DNA of 64,000 nucleotides from Solimicrobium sp043758755 (GTDB lineage: Bacteria > Pseudomonadota > Gammaproteobacteria > Burkholderiales > Burkholderiaceae_D), in NCBI GenBank assembly GCA_043758755.1, contig JAYVMW010000018.1:31511-95510 (forward strand), written 5' to 3'. A program made the translations under genes and the position numbers. Below, piece after piece: positions 26,198 through 35,085 of the stretch. The first letter of the stretch is position 1, and every line of letters begins with the position of its first letter. The notes under the pieces were generated by a model. It saw only the letters and a program-made list of their open reading frames with translations, was not told the DNA's origin and did not search any database.

Positions 26198-26230
26198 TTT
26201 TTCACCTGTCGGTGTCAGGGAGGATTCACA

Positions 26231-27307
26231 ATGACAATTAAAGTCTTGATCGTGGATGACTCGGCCCTGATCCGCAGCCTGATGACCGAAATCATTGGCT
26301 CGCAACCGGATATGGAAGTGGTTGGTGCTGCTCCGGATCCGCTGGTGGCGCGCGAGATGATTAAAAAAACCAATCCCGATGTTTTGACTCTGGATGTGGA
26401 AATGCCCAAGATGGACGGGCTGGAGTTTCTGGAAAAGCTGATGCGTCTGCGGCCAATGCCGGTGCTGATGGTGTCTTCACTGACCGAGAGAGGTTCCGAG
26501 ATTACCATGCGTGCGCTGGAGCTGGGGGCGGTGGATTTCATTACCAAACCAAAGATTTCAATTCAGAGCGGCATGATGGAGTATGCCGAGCTGATTGCTG
26601 AAAAAATCCGGATTGTGGCGCGCGCACGGATCAAAACCCGCGCGCAGGTCATGGCCGATGCGAAACATCAGGGCGGTGCGCAAACGCCGGCACTCAGAAG
26701 TCCTTTGATCAGTAGTGAAAAATTAATCATTGTCGGTGCGTCAACCGGGGGGACAGAAGCAATCAAGACCTTCCTGATGAAAATGCCGGCTGACTGTCCC
26801 GGCATACTGATTACGCAGCACATGCCGGAAGGCTTTACCAAATCATTTGCCAAACGGCTCGATGGCCTGTGTCAGATTTCGGTGTGTGAAGCCGAAGGCG
26901 GTGAGCGGGTACTGCCTGGTCACGCGTATATTGCGCCGGGCCATTCCCATTTGTTGCTGGCGCGCAGTGGCGCCAACTACATGACGCAGTTGAATCAGGA
27001 AGAACCGGTCAATCGGCACCGGCCTTCGGTGGATGTTCTGTTTCGTTCGGCTGCACAATATGCGGGTAAAAACGCAGTTGGTGTTATTCTGACCGGCATG
27101 GGAAAAGATGGCGCAGCCGGCATGCTGGCCATGAAAGAAGCCGGCTCGTATAATTTTGCACAGGACGAAGCCAGCTGTGTGGTGTTTGGCATGCCAAGAG
27201 AAGCCATCGCCATCGGAGCAACCGATGAAGTGGCAAGCCTCAATGAATTATCTAGCAAGGTTCTGAATTATTTGATAACGCATGGAGGTCGCGCATTGCG
27301 CGTTTGA
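26231..27307 (+). CDS. cheB: Chemotaxis methylesterase CheB
   Basis: A 358-residue response regulator with an N-terminal receiver (VDDSALIR; LTLDVEMPKMDG) and a C-terminal methylesterase/deamidase domain. The active-site Ser is in IVGASTGGTEA, His in ITQHMPEGFT and Asp in ILTGMGKDGAAGM. It removes methyl groups from MCPs to reset sensitivity. A 129-base gap follows before the second cheY, and a new promoter could lie there. Confidence 0.97.
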   Translation: MTIKVLIVDDSALIRSLMTEIIGSQPDMEVVGAAPDPLVAREMIKKTNPDVLTLDVEMPKMDGLEFLEKLMRLRPMPVLMVSSLTERGSEITMRALELGAVDFITKPKISIQSGMMEYAELIAEKIRIVARARIKTRAQVMADAKHQGGAQTPALRSPLISSEKLIIVGASTGGTEAIKTFLMKMPADCPGILITQHMPEGFTKSFAKRLDGLCQISVCEAEGGERVLPGHAYIAPGHSHLLLARSGANYMTQLNQEEPVNRHRPSVDVLFRSAAQYAGKNAVGVILTGMGKDGAAGMLAMKEAGSYNFAQDEASCVVFGMPREAIAIGATDEVASLNELSSKVLNYLITHGGRALRV

Positions 27308-27436
27308 CCGATAGATTGAAAAAAAATGCAGTCAACTGCAGAAAATATTAGGCAATATTTTAAATAAGAACTAAATTGATAGATAAACACGCCTCTCACA
27401 AATGTTTAATTGGTTTTATGAAAATACGGAGTAATT

Positions 27437-27829
27437 ATGGCTGACCCAAATACGAAATTTCTTGTGGTTGATGATTTTTCAACAATGCGCCGCATCGTAA
27501 GAAATTTGCTCAAAGAATTAGGCTATACCAATGTTGATGAAGCCGAGGATGGTGCCATGGGCCTGTCCAAGCTGAGAAGCGGCTCGTTCGATTTCGTTAT
27601 TTCAGACTGGAATATGCCGAATATGGATGGCCTGACGATGTTGCAGCAGATCCGTGCCGACCCCGCTCTGGCTAAAATTCCGGTACTGATGGTGACGGCA
27701 GAGGCCAAAAAGGAAAATATTATTGCGGCAGCCCAGGCCGGTGCAAATGGCTATGTCGTCAAGCCATTTACCGCAGCGACTCTGGATGAAAAGCTCGGCA
27801 AGATATTTGAGAAGCTTGGCAAAGCTTAA
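27437..27829 (+). CDS. cheY: CheY response regulator 2 (classical CheY)
   Basis: A 130-residue receiver close to enterobacterial CheY: FLVVDDFSTMRRIVRNLLKELG, phospho-acceptor in FVISDWNMPNMDGL, MVTAEAKKENII and YVVKPFTAATL. When phosphorylated it binds the flagellar switch. cheZ starts 14 bases after its stop. This is the more likely motor-binding CheY of the two; the 129-base upstream gap may carry its own promoter. Confidence 0.96.
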   Translation: MADPNTKFLVVDDFSTMRRIVRNLLKELGYTNVDEAEDGAMGLSKLRSGSFDFVISDWNMPNMDGLTMLQQIRADPALAKIPVLMVTAEAKKENIIAAAQAGANGYVVKPFTAATLDEKLGKIFEKLGKA

Positions 27830-27843
27830 TACAGGAGTTGGAT

Positions 27844-28512
27844 ATGACGGGCAAGTCTGATCAAGACGCTTCGACTGACAAAGCGGGTGACTTTACTGAA
27901 GTCCTGCAGCATGACGAAGTGCTGCTGCGCATAGGGCACATGACGCGCACGCTGCATGACAGCCTGCGCGGACTGGGTTTGGATAAATTGCTGATGACCG
28001 CCGCGGAAGATATTCCGAATGCGCGTGACCGGCTCGATTACGTCGCCAAAAAATCGGAAGAAGCAGCCCAGAAAGTGTTGAATGCGACCGACGCAGCCAT
28101 CCCGCTTCAGGAGCAGATGGATCAGGGTGCCAAGCCGATACTTGCTGAACTAAACAAGCTGCTGCAGGAACCCTTTTCTGAGCAGGATTGCCGTGAGGGC
28201 ATTAACCGGACAGTGCAGTATTTAAACAGTATTCATGTGGATACCTCAAGTACCAAAGCCCACTTGATGGACATCATGATGGCCCAGGATTTTCAGGATT
28301 TAACCGGGCAGGTCATCAAAAAAATCACCGAGCTGGCACAAAATATTGAGCAGCAGCTGGTGCAGATTCTGATTGATTATTCTCCTGCTGAAGTCAAGCG
28401 GCACAGCGGTGATGGTTTGATGAATGGTCCGCAGATGAATCCCATCAACAAGATTGATGTGGTGGCCGGACAGGAACAGGTGGACGATTTGTTAGACAGC
28501 CTGGGATTTTAA
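27844..28512 (+). CDS. cheZ: CheY-P phosphatase CheZ
   Basis: A 222-residue phosphatase. The long helical hairpin carries the catalytic pair D152 and Q156 in DFQDLTGQVIKKI. The flexible C-terminal tail ends VDDLLDSLGF, the CheY-docking helix. I use ATG 27844, with AGGAG at 27833-27837; a TTG six bases earlier is possible. The partner is the adjacent cheY. Confidence 0.95.
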   Translation: MTGKSDQDASTDKAGDFTEVLQHDEVLLRIGHMTRTLHDSLRGLGLDKLLMTAAEDIPNARDRLDYVAKKSEEAAQKVLNATDAAIPLQEQMDQGAKPILAELNKLLQEPFSEQDCREGINRTVQYLNSIHVDTSSTKAHLMDIMMAQDFQDLTGQVIKKITELAQNIEQQLVQILIDYSPAEVKRHSGDGLMNGPQMNPINKIDVVAGQEQVDDLLDSLGF

Positions 28513-28541
28513 AATCATGGTCAAAAGAGGGATCTAGGATT

Positions 28542-29768
28542 ATGCACGACACCAATTTCATATTAAGAGAACCGCTGCTCAATGGCAGGCAACAGGTCAT
28601 TGGTTACGAATTGAGCTGGCAGCAAAAAAATGCCGATCCTCTTAGTGATGAAGAGCTGAATTCGCTGCTGGAATTTGTGGCTGATCAATTGATTGATGAC
28701 GATGACGGCTGGATGCTGGGTGAGAGCCTGATTTTCCTGGAAACCGTACCGGCGCTGTTCAAGGCGCCGGCTCTGAAGCGCCTGCCACCCAAAAATATCG
28801 TACTGACAATTCGCCGTTCCTACCTGCAGGACGAAGCCACGCTGGAAGCTGTCAAGGAATTGCGCGCACAAGGGTATGGGATCTGTCTGCGCGGTGCTGA
28901 TATCAACCGGCTGGATACAACAGTCATGGGTCTGATCTCTCATATTGAAGTGCGACTTTCTGCCAGCGATTTTGCTGCCCAGGCAAAAATGTATGCGGCA
29001 TTGAAGCAATCCTCGATCCGCATGGTGGCGCGTCAGGTACTGACATGGCAGGATTTTGATGCCTGTGCCGCGCTGGGACTCGATGCGTTTGTCGGCAAGC
29101 TCCATCTGACACCCAGACCAGAACAGGGCAATGCTCCCAAAGGTATCAACGCGGCGCAAACCGTGATTCTGCAATTGATGGAGCTGGTCAGAAAAAATGC
29201 CGACCTGTCGGCACTGGAAGCAGTGCTGCGTCGTGACGCCGGGCTGTCTTATAAACTGCTGCAGTATATCAACTCGGCCGGCTTTGGTTTGCGCACACCG
29301 ATTCAATCCTTGAAGCATGCCGTGCAACTGCTGGGCTACAGTCCGCTGTACCGCTGGCTGTCAGTGCTGCTGGCGACTGCGTCGAGCAGTGGCTATTCGC
29401 CGGTATTGATGGAAACCGCGATTGTGCGTGGTCGATTTGCCGAAATGCTGGGCGTGCCGCATTTACCAAAAGGCGAAGCTGAGAATTTGTTTGTGGCCGG
29501 CATGTTTTCTCTGCTTGACCGTCTGTTGAATGTGCCAATGGAAAAAGTACTGGCGACCGTGCAGTTGCCTGAAGAAGTGACTCAGGCGTTGCTCACACGT
29601 GAAGGCGCATATGGGCCCTATCTGTCGCTGGCCGAAGCCTGCGAATTAAACAGCGCACTGGCAGGTTCGCTCGCCGGCACGCTGCAGATCGATACTGAAG
29701 AAGTCAACCGTGCTCATCTTAGTTCGCTGGTTTGGGCCAAGAATGTGGCGGCCGCCGCCAAGGCATAA
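28542..29768 (+). CDS. Degenerate EAL plus HDOD signalling protein (YuxH type)
   Basis: A 408-residue protein with an N-terminal EAL-like domain (about 1-200) and a C-terminal HDOD domain (about 200-390; LIRRNADLSALE-like helix, RRDAGLSYKLLQYINSAGFG, IQSLKHAVQLLGYSPL). The EAL glutamate motif is replaced (GYELSW), so cyclic-di-GMP hydrolysis is unlikely. Such proteins typically act as non-catalytic regulators. It closes the chemotaxis operon, 29 bases after cheZ, so a link between chemotaxis and another signal is an attractive inference. Confidence 0.85.
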   Translation: MHDTNFILREPLLNGRQQVIGYELSWQQKNADPLSDEELNSLLEFVADQLIDDDDGWMLGESLIFLETVPALFKAPALKRLPPKNIVLTIRRSYLQDEATLEAVKELRAQGYGICLRGADINRLDTTVMGLISHIEVRLSASDFAAQAKMYAALKQSSIRMVARQVLTWQDFDACAALGLDAFVGKLHLTPRPEQGNAPKGINAAQTVILQLMELVRKNADLSALEAVLRRDAGLSYKLLQYINSAGFGLRTPIQSLKHAVQLLGYSPLYRWLSVLLATASSSGYSPVLMETAIVRGRFAEMLGVPHLPKGEAENLFVAGMFSLLDRLLNVPMEKVLATVQLPEEVTQALLTREGAYGPYLSLAEACELNSALAGSLAGTLQIDTEEVNRAHLSSLVWAKNVAAAAKA

Positions 29769-29788
29769 GTCAAACTGAAGGTCTATAC

Positions 29789-29825
29789 GACGCTGGAGTT
29801 GCACCATTGGTGTAACTCCAGCGTC
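29789..29825. terminator. Bidirectional terminator hairpin
   Basis: A 17-bp stem with one G-U pair, 29789-29805 against 29809-29825, sits between the convergent EAL-HDOD and peptidase genes. There is no long T-run, but the stem strength and position fit a shared terminator. Confidence 0.65.
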
Positions 29826-29845
29826 ATTTCGTAATTCCGATTCAT

Positions 29846-32080
29846 TTATTTAAAGCCCTCAAGCACAGAGGCAGCCTGATTGATCAACTCCACTTCACGC
29901 CCCAGCGCCAGCGCCAGTTTGGCGACTTCCGCATCAATCAATCCATACTGCTTCTGTTCAATTCCCTCACGCACTCCCGGCATGGTTTTTACTGAATACC
30001 CGGTATAGAAGCCTGGTGCATACAACAGATGCTTGAACCATTCGCGATTCGGCAATCCCTTGCTGTCCAGGTACTGCCTCTCACTTTGCATGAGCAACTG
30101 GTTAACCTGCATCAGCGCTTCCCGGTTGTGTTCCAGTTTGCGAGTTGCAGCGTCCTGCGCTTTTTTGTAACGCTGCGCTGCAATACTGAGTGCGTTGGCT
30201 GCGTTTTCCAGCGGAGCGAAATTCAGCGCAGGTGGTATCGCTTCGCGCTTCGGTGCAGATTTGGGACGACGCGGGTCATTCATCGCCGCGAATACACCTT
30301 CATCGATTTGCAGATTCTGTTCTTTGACGGCATCCTGTCGGGCTTTGAGCAGGGCATGCAATTCACTGAGGTACTCATGCACCGTGTCGGCAACATCGGT
30401 AAATTCAAACGGCAGCAGTTCGGCATCCGCCATACGGATGACAGCGGTACCTGCGGTCTGTGCCAGCGCGCGTTCATAGACAAAATCAGTGTCCAGAAAG
30501 TGAGAATAGAAATAAAAATCATCGTAGATCGAATGGTAAATACCTTCAGGATCTTCACCGTCAAAACCGAGATTGAGCGTGGCTATGCCGTTATGTTGCA
30601 AAAACGGCGTGAAATCAGAGCCGGAACCGAGCGCGCCGATTCTCAGATCGGTCCGGTTGCGCGCATCCTGCTTTTCCTGGGTGGTGCCGGTGGCAATGAT
30701 TTGCGCCTGCAGTCGTTTCCAGGCACTGAGATGGGTTTCCGGATCATCGATGTCCCTGGCGACCTCGTTGATGAATTTTTCCAGTGAGTGCGATCCATCC
30801 ATTCCTAAAAAGCCGCGGCTGTTCATGTCTGAGTTAATGTACAAAACCGCTTTCTTTGCCAGTTCGTCGCCATGCTGTTCCACCCATTCGGTCGAACCCA
30901 GCAGCCCCGGTTCTTCGCCATCCCATGCGGTATAGACGATGGTGCGGCGCGGCTTCCATCCCTGTTTTTGCAATTCGCCCAAGGCCCGTGCCTCTTCGAG
31001 CATGGCTGAGGTGCCGCTGAGCGGATCGGCAGCGCCATTCACCCAGGCATCGTGATGATTGCCGCGGATAATCCATTGATCCGGATATTGGGTCCCGTTA
31101 ATTTTTGCGATGACATCGTAAATCGGTTTGATGTCCCAGTTAAAGGCAAGTTTAAGATGGACTTTGGTCGGGCCAGGACCCATATGGTACGTAATCGGCA
31201 ATCCGCCGCGCCACAGTTCCGGTGCCAGCGCACCGCTCATGGCTGAGAGCAGGGGCTGTGCGTCTCCGTAGGAAATGGGCAGCACCGGGATGGTGGTCAG
31301 GGTTTTGACATCCTTGATATTCAGACGTCTTGCATCTTTGGTGGCGCCGGTGCCTGGTGTGAGCGGATCGCCCGGCGCTACCGGCATATCCATCACACTG
31401 CCGCGCTGCACGCCATCCCGGTTGCGCATCGGGCCGTTCGGAAACACGTTGTCGTGGGTATAACCATCATCTTTCGGGTCTGAATAAATGAGGCAGGCCA
31501 CGGCACCGTGCTGGGCGGCGACCTTGGGTTTGATGCCACGCCAGGTCTGTCCGTAGCGGGCGATGACAATGGATCCTTTTACTGAAATACCGTGTCGCTC
31601 CAGTTCATCATAATCTTCCGGGCGGCCGTAATTCACATACACCAGCGGCGCTGTGACATCGCCATCAATCGAATACGCGTTATACGAAGGTAGCTGTTCG
31701 GTGAGCTGACCGGAAGTCGGATCTCTGGTTTCGGCCGGTTCTTCGAGGTGGGCTGTGAAGCGGATTGGGGCAGTCATTTCCAGCAAACGGGTTTTTGGGG
31801 TGGGGAACAGCACATAGAACGTTTCGATCTGCGCATTCCAGCCATATTCCTTGAAGCGCGCCTGCAACCACTCGGCATTGTCTTTGTCGTAAGGGGAACC
31901 GACATGATGCGGATGCGCACTCATTCTGCGCATGTTTTCTTTGATGTTGTCCGGCCTGGGTATGGCCCGGAATCTGGCGTCCCAGCTGGTTGTGGTCGTA
32001 TCGGCCAAAGCCATGCCGACTGGCAGCATGATCAGAGCAACGGTGAGGGCGGCTGAAATACGGATCGCATGGCGCAGCAT
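29846..32080 (-). CDS. Secreted M28 zinc peptidase, glutamate carboxypeptidase II-like
   Basis: A 744-residue protein with a signal peptide (MLRHAIRISAALTVALIMLP...ALA). It continues as a PA-inserted M28 peptidase: PA region about 150-260, then zinc ligands in GNHHDAW (340-346), DPLSGTSAML, AWDGEEPG (387-390) and INSDMNSRG, and a final His in SIYDDFYFYSHF. The C-terminus matches the helical dimerisation domain of the TfR/GCPII group. Start at 32080 is set by AGGAGA directly upstream; the longer reading frame has none. It probably trims peptides in the periplasm or outside the cell. Confidence 0.88.
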   Translation of the reverse strand: MLRHAIRISAALTVALIMLPVGMALADTTTTSWDARFRAIPRPDNIKENMRRMSAHPHHVGSPYDKDNAEWLQARFKEYGWNAQIETFYVLFPTPKTRLLEMTAPIRFTAHLEEPAETRDPTSGQLTEQLPSYNAYSIDGDVTAPLVYVNYGRPEDYDELERHGISVKGSIVIARYGQTWRGIKPKVAAQHGAVACLIYSDPKDDGYTHDNVFPNGPMRNRDGVQRGSVMDMPVAPGDPLTPGTGATKDARRLNIKDVKTLTTIPVLPISYGDAQPLLSAMSGALAPELWRGGLPITYHMGPGPTKVHLKLAFNWDIKPIYDVIAKINGTQYPDQWIIRGNHHDAWVNGAADPLSGTSAMLEEARALGELQKQGWKPRRTIVYTAWDGEEPGLLGSTEWVEQHGDELAKKAVLYINSDMNSRGFLGMDGSHSLEKFINEVARDIDDPETHLSAWKRLQAQIIATGTTQEKQDARNRTDLRIGALGSGSDFTPFLQHNGIATLNLGFDGEDPEGIYHSIYDDFYFYSHFLDTDFVYERALAQTAGTAVIRMADAELLPFEFTDVADTVHEYLSELHALLKARQDAVKEQNLQIDEGVFAAMNDPRRPKSAPKREAIPPALNFAPLENAANALSIAAQRYKKAQDAATRKLEHNREALMQVNQLLMQSERQYLDSKGLPNREWFKHLLYAPGFYTGYSVKTMPGVREGIEQKQYGLIDAEVAKLALALGREVELINQAASVLEGFK

Positions 32081-32302
32081 GGTGTCTCCTGTTGTTGTCA
32101 GTATCTGGCGTGTGCAGAGCGTATACATTTTTTTGCACTTCTGCAAACCCCGGCGCGCTTCATGTTTGCTATCCGGTATTTCAATCCCTGAAAATGTCAT
32201 TTGGTCGGATCAGACTGGCTGAACCTGTAGCGATCCCTATAATCTCACGACTGACAGTATGAAGCTGACTGTCCCGATCAACTCACAACAGGGCAAAACA
32301 TC

Positions 32303-33133
32303 ATGAAAACAGACATCAATCTGGGCGCGGTTCTGCTGGCACTCGCACTGGTTTTCACTTCCGCGCAGGTCTTTGCTGATCCGAAAGAGCTGCGTAATCT
32401 GGATAAATTTACAAAAATCGATCAGGACACATCCGCGCATGTCTACCTCAGGCAGGGCAGTGTACAGAAAGTCGAAGTCGAAACCAGACAGGAGTTGCTG
32501 GGCAATGTGATAACGGAAGTTTCGAACGGTAAACTCAAAATCACCATGAAAACGCCAGGCGGCAAATGGACCTGGAACGGCAGCACTCCCTGCAACATTT
32601 ATATCACGGCAGAAAACATTGACGCCATCAGTCTGGCCGGCTCAGGCGACCTGACTGCAGTCACGCCCATCACAGGCAACAATCTGGAGCTCAAAGTCAC
32701 AGGATCGGGCGATCTGAAAGCAGAACTGGCTTTGAGGGGCGATCTGGAGCTGAGTGTATCCGGTTCCGGTGATGTCAACGTCAAAGGAAAATTCCAGAAT
32801 GTGAGAGGCGATGTCAGTGGCTCGGGTGATGCCGAGTTGACGGCCGACGTGGCCAGACAGGCGGTACTGGATATCTCCGGATCAGGGGACATCAAGGTCA
32901 GTGGCAAAGTACCGGTGCTCGAAGCCAGTATCAGCGGTTCTGGCGAGTTGTCCGCTTATGGGTTTGAGGCCGACAGTTGCAAGATTCGGTTATCCGGTTC
33001 GGGAGATGCACAGGTGTTTGTGAAAAATGATCTGGATGCCAGAACTTCCGGCAGCGGTGACATTGCCTATAAAGGCAATCCGGCCCGAGTCAGTTCCCAT
33101 AATTCCGGTAGCGGCAGTGTCAATAAAAATTAA
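32303..33133 (+). CDS. DUF2807 head-GIN-like beta-helical envelope protein
   Basis: A 276-residue exported protein (signal peptide ending FTSAQVFA). After a 60-residue entry segment, the motif SGSGD or GSGD recurs about nine times at roughly 15-25 residue spacing (LAGSGDLTA, VTGSGDLKA, VSGSGDVNV, VSGSGDAEL, ISGSGDIKV and so on). This fits a right-handed beta-solenoid of the DUF2807/head-GIN type. Function is unknown; adhesion or cell-envelope stress has been suggested for relatives. It faces the MCP gene tail to tail, 12 bases apart. Confidence 0.82.
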   Translation: MKTDINLGAVLLALALVFTSAQVFADPKELRNLDKFTKIDQDTSAHVYLRQGSVQKVEVETRQELLGNVITEVSNGKLKITMKTPGGKWTWNGSTPCNIYITAENIDAISLAGSGDLTAVTPITGNNLELKVTGSGDLKAELALRGDLELSVSGSGDVNVKGKFQNVRGDVSGSGDAELTADVARQAVLDISGSGDIKVSGKVPVLEASISGSGELSAYGFEADSCKIRLSGSGDAQVFVKNDLDARTSGSGDIAYKGNPARVSSHNSGSGSVNKN

Positions 33134-33145
33134 GCACTGGGCAAT

Positions 33146-34840
33146 CTAAAACTTTTCGAAGCCGTCGGCGTCGTTATTGTCAGCCGGTGCAGTACTGCTC
33201 TCTATGGATCTGACAGCCTCGCGCTTTGGCGAAAGTCTGGGCGCCTGTGGTCTGCTGACGGTTTTGAGTTTGTGTGCCGGGCGTGCCGAGGCCGGTCTGG
33301 CAGCGGCGCTCTGATTAATCTTGAATACCTTGACCACTTCGGTTAATTGCGCGGCCTGATCCTGCAAGGCTCCCGCGGCGGCGGCGGCTTCTTCAACCAG
33401 TGCCGCATTTTGCTGCGTCACACTGTCCATTTCAATGACGGCCTGATTAACCTGATTGATTCCCTGCGACTGTTCATTGCTGGCTGCGGTAATTTCAGCC
33501 ATCACGTCGGTCACCTGGCGTATGCTGTTGACGACTTCGGTCATGGTGGTGCCGGCCTGATTGACCAGCCTGCTGCCGGCTTCAACATTGTCTACCGATG
33601 CGTTGATGAGTTCCTTGATTTCCTTGGCAGCTGCTGCCGAACGCTGGGCCAGATTGCGTACTTCGGAGGCCACCACAGCAAAGCCGCGGCCCTGCTCACC
33701 GGCCCGCGCTGCTTCAACTGCTGCATTCAAAGCCAGAATATTGGTTTGAAACGCGATACCGTCGATGACGCTGATAATGTCGACAATTTTTTTGGCTGAG
33801 TCGTTGATGGTACCCATGGTTTGCACTACAGTCGAGACTTCATCGCCGCCCCGGGTTGCCACTTCCGATGCGGTTTGCGCCAACTTGTTGGCCATCTTGG
33901 CATTTTCTGAATTGTGTTTCACCGTGGAGGTGAGTTCTTCCATGGACGCTGCCGTTTCTTCAAGCGAGCTGGCCTGGGATTCAGTTCTGGATGACAGTTC
34001 CAGATTGCCACTGGCAATTTCGGCCGATGCAGTATTGATGGTATCCGTCCCCATCCTGACCTGACCAACGATATTGACCAGACTGTCATTCATGTCTTTG
34101 AGAGCCTGAAGCAACTGGCCGAATTCATCGTTGGAAGTCACTTCGATGCGACCGGTAAGGTCACCGCTGGCAACGGTTCTGGAAATGCTGACGGCTTCTT
34201 CAAGCGAGTTGATTAATCGAACGGTAATTTTGAAACCCATCAATCCAACAACGGCAATGACAATCAAAGCAATCAGCGAGGCCTGCATTCTGGCAGAACT
34301 TAATATTGCATTGCCTTCGGCTTCGGACCTCTTGGCAATAACGATGTTGTAGTCATTGTGTGCTTTGAATGCAACATTGACTCGGTTGCCCACGGCAATA
34401 TTGGCCAGCATGAATGCTCTGGCTTCATCCACTTTCCCTTCGTTGGCCAGGCCAAGCGCTTTTTCTCTGATGGGAGCGAACGCCTCAAATGCGCTGCGGT
34501 CTTCCTTCAACATCACCTTGTCAGTGTCGTCATCCAGATATTCTTTTTCATACAGGTCGATCTGCTTGACGGTAATATCATGCAAATCTTTCATATCCGC
34601 CAATATTTGGTTTTTGGCCGCAGCATCGTTTGTGCCCAGGTACTGCCAGAGTTTTAAACGCATGGCAGTAAACGAGGTGGCCGCTTCATCAAGTGCAATC
34701 AGGCTGGGCACAACGTTGATGGTGGTGTAGTTGGCCGCAGTAAATACCCTGTCGATCTGATAAAAACTCATGCCGGCCAGTCCGGCCAATCCGACGATTG
34801 CTGCAAACATCAATAAATACATTCTTTGTTTGATGCTCAT
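33146..34840 (-). CDS. Methyl-accepting chemotaxis protein, four-helix-bundle sensor
   Basis: A 564-residue receptor. Membrane helix 1 (MYLLMFAAIVGLAGLAGM) and helix 2 (about 190-210) flank a periplasmic four-helix-bundle (4HB_MCP) sensor. HAMP follows, and the cytoplasmic hairpin has the signalling tip IDGIAFQTNILALNAAVEAA. The tail ends GFEKF, a likely pentapeptide tether for CheR/CheB by analogy to NWETF of E. coli Tsr. The ligand is unknown. It is the only MCP in the window and lies about 3.4 kb from the che operon end. Confidence 0.93.
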   Translation of the reverse strand: MSIKQRMYLLMFAAIVGLAGLAGMSFYQIDRVFTAANYTTINVVPSLIALDEAATSFTAMRLKLWQYLGTNDAAAKNQILADMKDLHDITVKQIDLYEKEYLDDDTDKVMLKEDRSAFEAFAPIREKALGLANEGKVDEARAFMLANIAVGNRVNVAFKAHNDYNIVIAKRSEAEGNAILSSARMQASLIALIVIAVVGLMGFKITVRLINSLEEAVSISRTVASGDLTGRIEVTSNDEFGQLLQALKDMNDSLVNIVGQVRMGTDTINTASAEIASGNLELSSRTESQASSLEETAASMEELTSTVKHNSENAKMANKLAQTASEVATRGGDEVSTVVQTMGTINDSAKKIVDIISVIDGIAFQTNILALNAAVEAARAGEQGRGFAVVASEVRNLAQRSAAAAKEIKELINASVDNVEAGSRLVNQAGTTMTEVVNSIRQVTDVMAEITAASNEQSQGINQVNQAVIEMDSVTQQNAALVEEAAAAAGALQDQAAQLTEVVKVFKINQSAAARPASARPAHKLKTVSRPQAPRLSPKREAVRSIESSTAPADNNDADGFEKF

Positions 34841-34954
34841 GTCGATTCCTTAAAGGGAGTTAAATTGATTTTCGACGCAAGGGGAGCATGCCAGCCGCAA
34901 TCAATTCCATTGAAAATAGAGGCAACAAATACATCGGAAAATAAGTAGTAATAG

Positions 34955-34977
34955 TGAACTAAATAAATACTAGTTCA
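34955..34977. promoter_or_regulatory. Dyad TGAACTA-N9-TAGTTCA upstream of the MCP gene
   Basis: A perfect 7-bp inverted repeat in an AT-rich stretch about 115 bases before the MCP start. It could be an operator; no regulator is identified. Confidence 0.35.
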
Positions 34978-35085
34978 TAATTTATGGAAATCCAGTTTTT
35001 ATAGTCGGCAACAATAAAGGTTGTCGTAAAATCAAAGACATAGAGATGTATTGGGGCAGCTTCAGACCAGACAGCTGCCAACCAG

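Noticed and set aside
30029..30787. A 252-codon frame on the + strand opposite the M28 peptidase
   Set aside because: No recognisable domain, and the peptidase frame holds all zinc-site motifs.
32600..33130. CRISPR-like regular repeats
   Set aside because: The repeated units encode the GSGD turns of a protein and are not separated by unique spacers of constant length.
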